Source: Candidatus Omnitrophota bacterium
GTDB lineage: Bacteria; Omnitrophota; Gorgyraeia; Gygaellales; Profunditerraquicolaceae
NCBI GenBank assembly: GCA_028711825.1
Contig: JAQTRM010000004.1
Coordinates: forward strand, 14,941 to 35,627
DNA length: 20,687 nt
Direction of reading: 5' to 3'
Position numbers and translations under genes: made by a program. Below, in pieces: positions 6,770-15,037 of the stretch. How positions within the stretch are numbered: position 1 is the first letter of the stretch; each line of letters starts with the position of its first letter. The notes under the pieces are model-generated. The model ran no database searches. It worked only from the letters and a program-made list of their open reading frames with translations, and was not told the DNA's origin.

Positions 6770-9578
6770 CTTTTTTTACCCCCTCTAACGCCTTGATGCA
6801 ATTATCACAGATTAAAGGATGCGCCTGGTCCTTCCCGACTTCCCGGGAATAATTCCAACAGCGCGCGCATTTGACGCCTTCAGCTTTAGAAACCTCGATC
6901 TTTATTTCTTCGCTGAGCGTTTCATCCATTCCCACTTCCACTTGCGAAACCTTGAAAATCTCGCAGAGCTCGGCATTCAAGCTTCGTAAAAATGTATAAC
7001 GTTCTTGGCTTTTTGTCAACATTTTTATTCTCGCGTCGAAAGAACTGCCGATCTGGCCGGATGTGCGCAGCCCCTCCAGGGATTTTGCCGCCTGGGGCAC
7101 CAGCTCGATAATCTCTTTAAACTCCTGGCCAATATTCTTTTCTCCCGAAGAAAAACGGCGGTCCTGCCTGAAAACCTCGTCGGAAGCGGGAAAATCCGCA
7201 AGATGAACGCTGGGTAAGGCGCCGCCCTTGCCTGCCGGCAGGCACCTCCAGATCTCCTCGGCGGTAAATGCCAGGATAGGAGCCATCATTCTGGTTAAAC
7301 GGTGCAGTATTTCATAAATGACCGTCTGCGCCGCCCTTCTCTCCGCCGAATCCGCGCGATAAGTGTAAAGCCGCCCCTTGACCATATCCAGGTAATACAT
7401 GGAAAGCTCTTCATTGCAAAAATCGTAAATCTTTTTATACGCCAGATAAAACTCAAAACGCGGTTCTTCTTCCGTGCCGTAAGCCGACTCGATGTAATCC
7501 CTGGCCTCTTCCATCTTAAACAGTATCCAGTGGTCGATCCGGCGCAGTTTTTCATAAGCAACCTTGTCGGTGCCGGGGTTAAAATCATAAAGGTTGCTCA
7601 GGATGAAACGCGCGGTATTACGGATCTTGCGGTAAGCCTCAGAGAGCCGCTGCAGGACCTGCGGCGAACAGCGGATGTCCTCATTGTAATTGCTGGAGGC
7701 CGCCCAAAGCCTGAGGATATCGGCGCCGAATTTATCCATCACGTTGGACGGCGCGATGCCGTTCCAGGCAGACTTGGACATTTTCTTCCCTTGCTCATCC
7801 ACTACAAACCCGTGGGTGAGTACAGTCTTAAAAGGCGGGATACCGTTTACGCCCATGGAAACGATAAGCGAAGCCTGGAACCAACCGCGGTGCTGGTCGG
7901 AACCTTCAAGATACAAATCCGCCGGGTATGCCAAGCCCTGCCGCTTCTTCAATACCGCCTGATTGGAAGCCCCGGAATCAAACCAGACATCAAGGATGTC
8001 CTTGCCTTTTCCGAACTCCGTTCCGCCGCAGGCGCAGGCAAAGCCCTCCGGGAGAAAATCCTTAACGTCGCGGGCAAACCAGCTGTCCGTGCCTTCTTTG
8101 CCGACAAAAGCCAGCCACTTGTCGATAACTCCCGGGTCCAAAAATTCCTCGCCGCACTTGGCGCAGACCAGCGACGGAATCGGCACGCCCCAATAGCGCT
8201 GGCGCGAAAGACACCAGTCGGGCCGCGACTCGATCATGCTGGAGATCCTTTCGCGCCCGGCATCGGGAATAAAAGTGATCTTATCCCCGACAGCCTGCAG
8301 GAGTTTCCGGCGCAGATCTTCATGGTCAATCTTCATAAACCACTGGTTGGTGGCGCGAAAGATAATCGGGCTCTTGCACCGCCAGCAATGCGGATAGGAA
8401 TGGCGGATCGTGCCGGCAAAAAGCAGCGCCCCTGTTGAATCCAATTTCTCGATGATCGGGCCGTTCGCTTCATAAACGTTGCGGCCGCTAAACTCCCCGG
8501 CGGAAGAATCAAAATTACCTTTCGGGTCCACCGGCATGACGATATCCAGCTTATGCCGCAGGCCGGTCAAATAATCCTCGGCGCCATGCCCGGGAGCGGT
8601 ATGTACCAGTCCGGTACCGTCCTCGCCGGATACATAACTGGCGCTCACCACCCTGCCGCTGCGCAGCCCGAAGGGATGATCGTAAACCAATCCCTCGAGA
8701 TCCCGGCCCTTAAACTCCCCGAGAACCTCATATTTTTCGATCCCGAAGGATTCCAATACCGACAGGCGCACGTTGGCGACAACAAGGTTCCCCTTGCCGG
8801 TCTTAAGATAAGAATACGTAAAATCCGGGTGCACCGCTACTGCGACGTTGGCAATCAAGGTCCAGGGCGTAGTGGTCCAGATCACCAGATAGCTATCGGG
8901 GCCGAACTCCCCCGTCTCCCGCAGCTTGAACTTTACGAACACCGAAGGAGAGGTATGGTCTTCATATTCAACCTCCGCTTCGGCCAGCGCCGTTTCACAA
9001 CGGCAGCACCAGTTCACCGGTTTTAAACCGCGGTAAATATATCCTTTCCTGGCCAGCCCGCTTAAAGCGCCCACGATCCCTTCCTCATACTCCGGGGTCA
9101 GGGTCAGGTACGGATGCCCCCAATCGCCGAAGATACCGAGGCGCTTAAACTCCTCGCGCTGGGTGCCGACGAAATGCATGGCGTAGTCATGAGCCTTCTT
9201 ACGGAACTCGATCTGTGAAATCTGGGATTTATTAATCTTAAGGTCCTTGAAGAGCGCGTGCTCTACCGGCAGGCCGTGGCAGTCCCACCCCGGCACGTAA
9301 GGACAGTCATAACCCTGCATAGTCTTGTATTTTATTACGATATCCTTCAGGATCTTGTTTAAGGCATGGCCGATGTGTATATCGCCGTTGGCGTAAGGCG
9401 GACCGTCATGGAGTATATATTTTCCTTTGGGAGAAGGTTTATTGCGGAGCATGCCGTAAAGATCCATACCGCACCACTCCTGGAGCATCGCCGGCTCCCT
9501 TTTAGGAAGGTCCGCTTTCATCGGAAAATCCGTCTTGGGCAGATTAAGGGTATTCTTATATTCGCTGTTATTTGACAT
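6750..9578 (-). CDS. ileS: Isoleucyl-tRNA synthetase
   Basis: IleRS charges tRNA-Ile with isoleucine and edits mischarged valine. Blocks in order: class-I signature HIGH (68-71, in PYANGDIHIGHALNK); the CP1 editing domain with WTTTPWTL (about 234-241) and HTAPGHGAEDY (about 326-336); ERISSMIESRPDWCLSRQ; KMSKS (599-603); the anticodon-binding domain; and a C-terminal Cys4 zinc site (CARCWNYSREV ... LICDNC). Further paired cysteines occur in HCWRCKSP and LVCAKCGEE. At 942 residues it is full length. I use ATG 9578; a GTG two codons upstream (9584) is possible and neither has a clear ribosome-binding site. The start overlaps the mtnP end by 11 bases. The coding sequence contains a 16-base palindrome (7229-7244) that makes a small in-frame insert-like segment. 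Confidence 0.97.
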   Translation of the reverse strand: MSNNSEYKNTLNLPKTDFPMKADLPKREPAMLQEWCGMDLYGMLRNKPSPKGKYILHDGPPYANGDIHIGHALNKILKDIVIKYKTMQGYDCPYVPGWDCHGLPVEHALFKDLKINKSQISQIEFRKKAHDYAMHFVGTQREEFKRLGIFGDWGHPYLTLTPEYEEGIVGALSGLARKGYIYRGLKPVNWCCRCETALAEAEVEYEDHTSPSVFVKFKLRETGEFGPDSYLVIWTTTPWTLIANVAVAVHPDFTYSYLKTGKGNLVVANVRLSVLESFGIEKYEVLGEFKGRDLEGLVYDHPFGLRSGRVVSASYVSGEDGTGLVHTAPGHGAEDYLTGLRHKLDIVMPVDPKGNFDSSAGEFSGRNVYEANGPIIEKLDSTGALLFAGTIRHSYPHCWRCKSPIIFRATNQWFMKIDHEDLRRKLLQAVGDKITFIPDAGRERISSMIESRPDWCLSRQRYWGVPIPSLVCAKCGEEFLDPGVIDKWLAFVGKEGTDSWFARDVKDFLPEGFACACGGTEFGKGKDILDVWFDSGASNQAVLKKRQGLAYPADLYLEGSDQHRGWFQASLIVSMGVNGIPPFKTVLTHGFVVDEQGKKMSKSAWNGIAPSNVMDKFGADILRLWAASSNYNEDIRCSPQVLQRLSEAYRKIRNTARFILSNLYDFNPGTDKVAYEKLRRIDHWILFKMEEARDYIESAYGTEEEPRFEFYLAYKKIYDFCNEELSMYYLDMVKGRLYTYRADSAERRAAQTVIYEILHRLTRMMAPILAFTAEEIWRCLPAGKGGALPSVHLADFPASDEVFRQDRRFSSGEKNIGQEFKEIIELVPQAAKSLEGLRTSGQIGSSFDARIKMLTKSQERYTFLRSLNAELCEIFKVSQVEVGMDETLSEEIKIEVSKAEGVKCARCWNYSREVGKDQAHPLICDNCIKALEGVKKGEEKIF
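7229..7244. repeat. 16-base perfect palindrome inside ileS
   Basis: TGCCTGCCGGCAGGCA is a perfect palindrome lying in frame within ileS. It encodes part of the CLPAGKGG segment, where homologues usually run directly from EEIWxxLP to SVHLxxFP. It looks like a dispersed GC-rich palindrome tolerated in coding sequence; only one copy occurs in this window, so the repeat status is inferred. Confidence 0.5.
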
Positions 9579-10428
9579 ATTCACCGATAATAATATTTAA
9601 CTGACGTTTTATTCCCGCCGGTATCAATTCCGGGGAAGTCACGATTGAAAATTTCAGCGCGTCTTTACACCCGCATTCGCGCAGCGGCTCGTTCTCCCGG
9701 ATCAGAACGGAAAGTATCTTCTTGGCGTTCTCAACATTCTTCCTGGAATTTCCCATCACCATCTCCAGGGTAACGCTGGCGTGTTCCGGATGCCAACAGT
9801 CGTAATCCGTAATACAGGCGAGGGTGGCGTAACAAATCCCCGCTTCGCGGGAAAGCTTGGCCTCGGCAAGATTGGTCATCCCGATCACATCCATCCCCCA
9901 GCTGCGGTAAAGGCGGCTTTCGGCGAGGGTGGAAAACTGAGGGCCCTCGATATTCAGGTAAGTGCCCCCCTGGTGCATTGACAACCCCAGAGATTTCCCG
10001 GCACGGTAAATCAAATCCCCCATCCGCGGGCAGACCGGGCGGCTGAAATCGATATGCGCGACGATTCCTTTCTCAAAAAAACTCATTTTACGCCCGGAAT
10101 TAGTGCGGTCGACAAACTGATCCACCACCACAAAATCCAGGGGTTTCAACTCCTCCTTCAGGCTGCCGCAGGCGGTAACCGAAATAATATTATCTACGCC
10201 CAGCTTTTTCATCGCGAAGATATTGGCGCGGTAGTTTATCCCGGAAGGCGGAATACGATGGCCGACGCCGTGGCGGGGGAGAAAAACCACTTCCCTGCCT
10301 TCAAGCCTGCCGATGATAAATTTATCGGAGGGGTCCCCGAAAGGAGTCCTCACCCTCACCTGCCGGATCACCTCCAGCCCCTCCATCCCGTACAAACCGC
10401 TCCCGCCGATGATACCGATTAAAGACAT
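9568..10428 (-). CDS. mtnP: S-methyl-5'-thioadenosine phosphorylase
   Basis: This enzyme splits methylthioadenosine (a by-product of polyamine or related synthesis) with phosphate into adenine and methylthioribose-1-phosphate, feeding purine and methionine salvage. The 286-residue protein has the family N-terminus IGIIGGSGLYG (4-14), the phosphate-binding RHG (52-54), INYRANI (64-70), NIEGPQFST (159-167), VIGMTNLAEAKLSREAGICYA (181-201, shown as key residues Met184 and Thr185) and TDYDCWH (207-213). Asp208 and Asp210 in TDYD are the residues that favour 6-aminopurines in the MTAP family over inosine/guanosine, so I call MTAP rather than PNP. ATG at 10428 has GGGAG eight bases upstream and begins two bases after proC. 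Its place between amino-acid and tRNA-charging genes is unusual. Confidence 0.92.
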   Translation of the reverse strand: MSLIGIIGGSGLYGMEGLEVIRQVRVRTPFGDPSDKFIIGRLEGREVVFLPRHGVGHRIPPSGINYRANIFAMKKLGVDNIISVTACGSLKEELKPLDFVVVDQFVDRTNSGRKMSFFEKGIVAHIDFSRPVCPRMGDLIYRAGKSLGLSMHQGGTYLNIEGPQFSTLAESRLYRSWGMDVIGMTNLAEAKLSREAGICYATLACITDYDCWHPEHASVTLEMVMGNSRKNVENAKKILSVLIRENEPLRECGCKDALKFSIVTSPELIPAGIKRQLNIIIGEYVK

Positions 10429-10430
10429 TG

Positions 10431-11243
10431 TCAGCTCCCTTTTCCTAATTCTGCCGAGCGCTTAAAAGCCGCCTCCACCGCGTCCTTCAGCGATCCGCCC
10501 GCCGATAAAACATCCAGGCCCGCCTGCGTCGTCCCCCCTTTGGAGGCGACCATCTTGATCATCTCCGGGCATGTTAAATTTCTTTCTTTCAATATCGCGA
10601 TCGTCCCGTCGACGGTCTTCTCGGAGAGGGTCTTGGCGAACTGCCGGTCGAAATTAACGCTCATCGCCGCCTCCGTAAGCATCTCGATGAATTCACCGCG
10701 TTTTTGGGCCGCCTGCGATATATCCTTCAGGAAATAGCAAAAAAACCCCGGCCCGCTGCCGGAAACCGCGGTTGCCGCATCCACCATTTTTTCTTCGGGA
10801 ACCGGAAGCGCCAGGCCCACCGAACTTAAAATATCCCAGGCCAGCCCGAGGTCCGCCTCGGTGGCGTTCCGGTCGCGGAAAAGCACCGTCGCCCCCTGCC
10901 CCACCTGGGCGGGAAGATTCGGCATTACCCGGATAATACGGGTATCCTCGCCCAAACGGCTCCGGATATAACGTGTAGTTATTCCGGCGGCAATACTGAT
11001 AATCAGCTTCCCCGCGGAAACGCCCTTAAACCGCTCGAGCAACGGATCAAAATCCTGCGGCTTGACCGCCAGGATCACCGCTTCGCAGCGCCCGGCGAGA
11101 TCCTCCGGGCTATCCGCCGAATTTATCCCCTCCGGGATCCGGGCCTTATCTTTGTCGAAAATATAAAGATTGTATTTCTCTTTTATGCGTTCGCCAATCG
11201 CCCGGCCCATATTACCGTAACCGACAATACCGATATTTATCAT
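10431..11243 (-). CDS. proC: Pyrroline-5-carboxylate reductase
   Basis: ProC reduces 1-pyrroline-5-carboxylate to proline with NAD(P)H in the cytoplasm. The 270-residue protein opens with a Rossmann dinucleotide loop (IGIVGYGNMGRAIG, 4-17), then RVMPNLPAQVGQGATVL, AVSGSGPGFFCYFL, and the C-terminal family signature KGGTTQAGLDVLSAGGSLKD. Length is typical (about 265-275). The ATG at 11243 overlaps the stop of yggS by four bases (ATGA), implying translational coupling. The yggS-proC pairing is widespread in bacteria and YggS-type proteins influence PLP and amino-acid homeostasis. Confidence 0.96.
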   Translation of the reverse strand: MINIGIVGYGNMGRAIGERIKEKYNLYIFDKDKARIPEGINSADSPEDLAGRCEAVILAVKPQDFDPLLERFKGVSAGKLIISIAAGITTRYIRSRLGEDTRIIRVMPNLPAQVGQGATVLFRDRNATEADLGLAWDILSSVGLALPVPEEKMVDAATAVSGSGPGFFCYFLKDISQAAQKRGEFIEMLTEAAMSVNFDRQFAKTLSEKTVDGTIAILKERNLTCPEMIKMVASKGGTTQAGLDVLSAGGSLKDAVEAAFKRSAELGKGS

Positions 11244-11890
11244 TTTTCGCCCTCGAATATTATCCTGCCGAGCCTGACGATATCCGCCCCTTCTTCAATC
11301 GCCTCCTCGAAATCGTCCGACATCCCCATCGAAAGATGCCAGGAAGGATCGAACCTGTCGCGCAATCCCCTGAGCCGCGCGAAATACGGGCGCGGATCCC
11401 CCAGGAGCGGGGCAATCGTCATCAAACCCCCGACCTTGATATTGCCCAGCTTCCTTATCTGGTCGAACGAAGCGCCCAGTTCCCGCGGGTCGAAACCGGT
11501 CTTGCTCTCTTCGGGGGAAGTTTTTATCTCTAAAAACACATCCTGGACCTTCCCCAGCTTTAACGCCTGCTTATCGATCTCCCGGGCCAGGGGCACACTG
11601 TCTACCGAATGGATGAGGTCGAATATTTTTAACGCTTCTTTTACTTTATTCGACTGCAGGTGGCCGATCATCTGCCAGCTCACCCCGGGGAAAGCGCCGC
11701 ATTTCCGCGAAGCTTCCTGAACCTTATTCTCTCCCATGCAGCCGAGCCCGGCGTCTACCGCCGAAGCGATCTCCCGTTCTGTCCTGCCCTTGGAAACGCA
11801 TACAATGCCGATCTTTTCCGGCGGGACATCGATCCTGGAGCAGGTATCCGCGATACGGCGGAGGACTTTTTGAACATTCTCTTTAATCAT
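11240..11890 (-). CDS. yggS: YggS/PLPBP-family pyridoxal-phosphate homeostasis protein
   Basis: YggS-type proteins bind PLP in an alanine-racemase-like TIM barrel, have no known catalytic activity and buffer PLP supply. The 216-residue protein shows the PLP-lysine strand VCVSKGR (Lys34), GENKVQEA (53-60), WQMIGHLQSNK (72-82), GGLMTIAPL, and the phosphate-binding LSMGMSDDFEEAI ... VRLGRIIF. All hallmark blocks are present; the usual C-terminal IFGxR is replaced by IFEGEK. It is the first gene after the 67-base gap behind ftsA, under a promoter whose -10 lies only 14 bases from this ATG, and no ribosome-binding site is visible, so translation may begin on a very short leader. The ATG is the only early Met in frame. 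Confidence 0.94.
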   Translation of the reverse strand: MIKENVQKVLRRIADTCSRIDVPPEKIGIVCVSKGRTEREIASAVDAGLGCMGENKVQEASRKCGAFPGVSWQMIGHLQSNKVKEALKIFDLIHSVDSVPLAREIDKQALKLGKVQDVFLEIKTSPEESKTGFDPRELGASFDQIRKLGNIKVGGLMTIAPLLGDPRPYFARLRGLRDRFDPSWHLSMGMSDDFEEAIEEGADIVRLGRIIFEGEK

Positions 11891-11904
11891 AGCCGAATTG
11901 GTAT

Positions 11905-11932
11905 ATTATACACGATAAAACCAAAGAAGCAA
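11905..11932 (-). promoter_or_regulatory. Promoter between ftsA and yggS
   Basis: On the minus strand TTGCTT (11932-11927), a 16-base spacer and a perfect TATAAT (11910-11905) precede yggS. With a start six to seven bases past the -10 box, the leader would be only seven or eight bases. It lies in the sole substantial gap (11891-11957) of the murD-rluD gene run, and would let the yggS-to-rluD genes be expressed independently of the division cluster. Confidence 0.65.
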
Positions 11933-11957
11933 TAGAGGAGCTTTTTGAGGGGCGGGT

Positions 11958-13214
11958 TTAAAAATATTCCTGGTATGCTTCCCTGAAACGGTTAACTACT
12001 TTAAAAAACAGGTTTTTGGCGGGTTTCATCAACAGGGGGTCTCCGACAGTCCTGTTCTCCAGGTCTTCGCAGATCATCCCCAGGCAGGTAAGATAAGTAA
12101 GGTATTTTTGCTCCGAAAGCTCACCGTTCTCTTTTACCAAAGCAGAGATCTCGGGATTGTTGACCCTGCCGATGTATACCGGGACACCTACCACGTTTTC
12201 CATCATCTCGATAAACCCTTCGGTGAGAAGAGTCTTGCCCGTCATGATAAAATGGTCGATCTCGTGCAGCCGCACCTTCTGTTCCACCGCTTCCTTGATC
12301 TGGGAACAGATCAGGCGGCTGGAATTCGTGGCCATCACCGCCACCTCACGCTGTTTGATGGGCTTATAGAATTCATCCTTCTTGACCAGGATCTCTTTAT
12401 CCTCGGGAATGCTGTTAAGGTCCCCGATCACGCCGTAAGAACGCTTGATATCCTCGGCCAGTTCGAAATTTATTTTCAGGCCGTCGGAAAGGTGCTGCGT
12501 CATACTGTTCCCGCCCGCGGGCAGGATCCGGATGTCCTGCAGCAGCCCGTTTTTAAATACCATGATCTCGGTGATATCGCTGCCCACATCGCAGAATACG
12601 GTAAGGCCGCGTTTTTCCGGGACCCCGAATACCGCCCGGCTTGTGGCAAGGCCGGAGAAAGAAACCCCCCGCACCTCGTATCCCGACTGTCCGACTACCC
12701 GGCTTAAACTCTGCAGCGACGCCAGGCGGGCGCAGACCAGGTATAAATCCACCTCCAGGCGGTGGCTGTAAAGTCCGATCGGATTTATAACGTTGCTTTT
12801 GGAATCGATGGAATAACCCGAGGGGATCACATGGATGATCTCTTCGTCGAGGCTGGAACCGAGAATGCGCGCCTGCTCGTTGGCAGCGGAGATATCGGTA
12901 GAAGTAATCACCTTGTTTCCACGCTCAGCCAGGGGAATGACCGCATGGCTGTGCTTGGTGAGAATATCCTTGCCGGAAAAATTGGTATGAATGAATTTTA
13001 TTTTGATGCCGGACTTAAACTGCAGGCTCTTAAGCAAACGGGTAAGACAATCCACCAGTCCGGTGGCGTCGACGATTACCCCTTCCCTTACCCCGCCCGA
13101 AGGCAGGTAATCAAAAAAAACACTACTGATCTTATTTTTCTTTACCAGGGCCAAAACCGCGGAGACTTTATGCGAACCGATATCCACGGCGCAAAGGTAG
13201 TTGTTATTTAGCAT
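11958..13214 (-). CDS. ftsA: Cell division protein FtsA
   Basis: FtsA is an actin-like ATPase that tethers FtsZ to the membrane and recruits later divisome proteins. The 418-residue protein begins with the actin-fold nucleotide loop CAVDIGSHKVSAVLA (8-22), has the 1C subdomain region, the second phosphate loop VFCDVGSDITEIMVF and the GGNSMTQHLSDGL block. It ends with KNLFFKVVNRFREAYQEYF, an amphipathic helix with basic and aromatic faces that fits the membrane-targeting sequence. The start overlaps ftsQ by 11 bases and has only a weak ribosome-binding site. The gene that normally follows, ftsZ, is not here; yggS is. Confidence 0.94.
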   Translation of the reverse strand: MLNNNYLCAVDIGSHKVSAVLALVKKNKISSVFFDYLPSGGVREGVIVDATGLVDCLTRLLKSLQFKSGIKIKFIHTNFSGKDILTKHSHAVIPLAERGNKVITSTDISAANEQARILGSSLDEEIIHVIPSGYSIDSKSNVINPIGLYSHRLEVDLYLVCARLASLQSLSRVVGQSGYEVRGVSFSGLATSRAVFGVPEKRGLTVFCDVGSDITEIMVFKNGLLQDIRILPAGGNSMTQHLSDGLKINFELAEDIKRSYGVIGDLNSIPEDKEILVKKDEFYKPIKQREVAVMATNSSRLICSQIKEAVEQKVRLHEIDHFIMTGKTLLTEGFIEMMENVVGVPVYIGRVNNPEISALVKENGELSEQKYLTYLTCLGMICEDLENRTVGDPLLMKPAKNLFFKVVNRFREAYQEYF

Positions 13215-14094
13215 TTTTAAGTTTGACCAAAGGTTCCTTGAACCTTAAATCGATATATTTGATATCATCCCAATCCCGGTGCCACTGGGTAAGCAGCCCG
13301 CCGAGGATCATCATTTTTTTAGGGACATCGTTCATTCCCGTGCGCACCTCGAAACCCCGCCATTCCGTCCGGGGATGCGCCAGGCTGTAATCCGCCTCCT
13401 GCCGGGGAAGGAGGATAAAAAACCCGGCGCTTTCCGGGTCGGAGACGTCAATTTTTTTCAGGGCAAACCCTTTGAATGCCTTGTTGCCGTTAAAGCCCCT
13501 GATCACATCCAGGGCAAGGGTAAGTTCCCGGCATTTATTCTTCATTCCCGGCCGCGGGGCAAAGATCTTGGTCTCCAGCCCGTAAATTACCGGCAGGTCA
13601 GGCTGCGCGCCCCCGGGTTCAAACAGCACCCCCTGTTCATCGACGGAGAAATTTTTATAAAACCTGGCGACCGCCACAGCTTTACGCTTCAAGAAATCCG
13701 CCACCACACATCCGGGCAGGACACGGGTAAATCTCACCTTGCGGCAATCCGGGCAGCTCAAATAAGCCCTGCGGGCTTCAGCCCCCAGGTTCAGGCTAAG
13801 AATATTCCTGCCTTTAAGATAGTCGAAATTCTCATCCGCATCGCGGACAACGACCTGTGTCACGGAAAAAAAATCCGAGGTAGTTAATACCCTCCAAATA
13901 TATCCTAATATAAAAGATAAGGCAAGCAAAATTATCGCCAGGTAAACGGCGAATTTGCCCGGAATACCGTTTTTTCTGCCGCCCCGGCCTGAAGAACGGG
14001 ATTTTCTCAGGATCGATACCGAACCCCGCTCCTTATCCCGCCCCGAAAAAAGGGAATAAAACCTGGGCGCAGTATTAAATTTTTGCTTTCGCAT
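13204..14094 (-). CDS. ftsQ: Cell division protein FtsQ (POTRA-domain)
   Basis: FtsQ is a bitopic membrane protein that bridges early and late divisome components through FtsB and FtsL. The 296-residue protein has a basic cytoplasmic tail of about 46 residues, one membrane segment (48-68) and a periplasmic POTRA domain (about 75-145; FFSVTQVVVRDADENF, then a stretch ending RVLPGCVVADFLKRK), then FSVDEQGVLFEPGG and a variable C-terminal beta domain. Three cysteines (114, 117 and 129) sit in the POTRA region, unusual for an exported FtsQ domain. Identification rests on topology, position between ddl and ftsA and the POTRA/VDEQG pattern. ATG 14094 has GGAG seven bases upstream and overlaps ddl by 20 bases. 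Confidence 0.87.
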   Translation of the reverse strand: MRKQKFNTAPRFYSLFSGRDKERGSVSILRKSRSSGRGGRKNGIPGKFAVYLAIILLALSFILGYIWRVLTTSDFFSVTQVVVRDADENFDYLKGRNILSLNLGAEARRAYLSCPDCRKVRFTRVLPGCVVADFLKRKAVAVARFYKNFSVDEQGVLFEPGGAQPDLPVIYGLETKIFAPRPGMKNKCRELTLALDVIRGFNGNKAFKGFALKKIDVSDPESAGFFILLPRQEADYSLAHPRTEWRGFEVRTGMNDVPKKMMILGGLLTQWHRDWDDIKYIDLRFKEPLVKLKNAK

Positions 14095-15037
14095 AAGCTA
14101 ACTCCAGAAGTTTAAGACAAAGCTGCGTAAAATCCATGCCGGTAATCTTGGCGGCCTTCGGCAGCAGGCTGGTCTCCGTCATCCCGGGGACGGTATTGAT
14201 CTCCAGGACATAAGGCACCCCTTCCCCGCTCAGTATGATATCCACCCGCGAACAGCCGTAACACCCCAGCAGTTTATGCGCCCGCAGGGCTGTCCGCCGG
14301 ACTTCCAGGGCAGTTTCAGCTTCCAGGGCCGCCGGGACGATATACTGCGTCATCCCCGTCTGGTATTTGGCGGAAAAATCGAAAAATTTATGTTTTGTGA
14401 CGATCTCGATTACCGGAAGCGCCGTCTCATCCAGTATCCCCACCGTAAGTTCGCGTCCCGCAAGATACTCCTGGATAATCGCGTGTTCATCATACCGAAA
14501 GGCCAGGCGGATCGCCTCGGGAAGCTCCTGGCGGCGTTCCACCAGCGATAACCCGATACTGGAACCGTGATTGGCGGGTTTAACCACCTGAGGAAAACCC
14601 AGCTGTGAATTAAGAACCGCTTCTTCCGTAAAAGAAGGATTATGACGGTATGAAGCTTTCTCGATAAACCAGGATTTGGGGACAAACAGCCCTCCCTGGG
14701 AAAAAATCTCCAGGGAACCTATCTTATCCATCGCCAGGCGGCTGGCCTTTACTCCGGAGGCGGTGAAAGGAATATCCATCCTCTCCAGGATCTCCTGGAT
14801 CCCGCCGTCCTCCCCGAAACGCCCGTGCAAAGCGATAAAAGCGCAGTCCAGGCGGCGGCTTTCAAGCAGCTCCGTAACTTTCCGGGGATCTTCGCTGGAG
14901 ATATCTACCGCCGCCGCGTCCACTCCGGCGCCTTTCAGCGCGGCAAATACCGCTTTGCCGCTTTTCAGGGAAATTTCCCTTTCCGAAGAAACCCCGCCCA
15001 TCAATACACCGACCCTGCCGAAATCCGTCATTTCCAT
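14075..15037 (-). CDS. ddl: D-alanine--D-alanine ligase
   Basis: Ddl is an ATP-grasp enzyme that makes D-Ala-D-Ala, the dipeptide added by MurF to the peptidoglycan stem. The 320-residue protein shows VGVLMGGVSSEREISLKSGK (9-28), LHGRFGEDGGIQEILE, VVKPANHGSSIGLSLV (ATP-grasp fold) and the metal/ATP site EINTVPGMTETSLLPKA. Length and motif set are standard. ATG 15037 is preferred over a second ATG at 15031 because GAGG stands seven bases upstream of it. It overlaps murB by 10 bases and ftsQ by 20. murB-ddl-ftsQ is a classical dcw order. Confidence 0.97.
   Translation of the reverse strand: MEMTDFGRVGVLMGGVSSEREISLKSGKAVFAALKGAGVDAAAVDISSEDPRKVTELLESRRLDCAFIALHGRFGEDGGIQEILERMDIPFTASGVKASRLAMDKIGSLEIFSQGGLFVPKSWFIEKASYRHNPSFTEEAVLNSQLGFPQVVKPANHGSSIGLSLVERRQELPEAIRLAFRYDEHAIIQEYLAGRELTVGILDETALPVIEIVTKHKFFDFSAKYQTGMTQYIVPAALEAETALEVRRTALRAHKLLGCYGCSRVDIILSGEGVPYVLEINTVPGMTETSLLPKAAKITGMDFTQLCLKLLELAYAKAKI

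Noticed and set aside
7302..8438. Long plus-strand open frame opposite ileS
   Set aside because: It is a shadow of ileS: low-complexity composition, no motif, and the opposite strand encodes a full IleRS.
11911..11945. Intrinsic terminator after ftsA
   Set aside because: Only a four-base AAGC/GCTT stem could be formed and no proper U tract follows on the minus strand.
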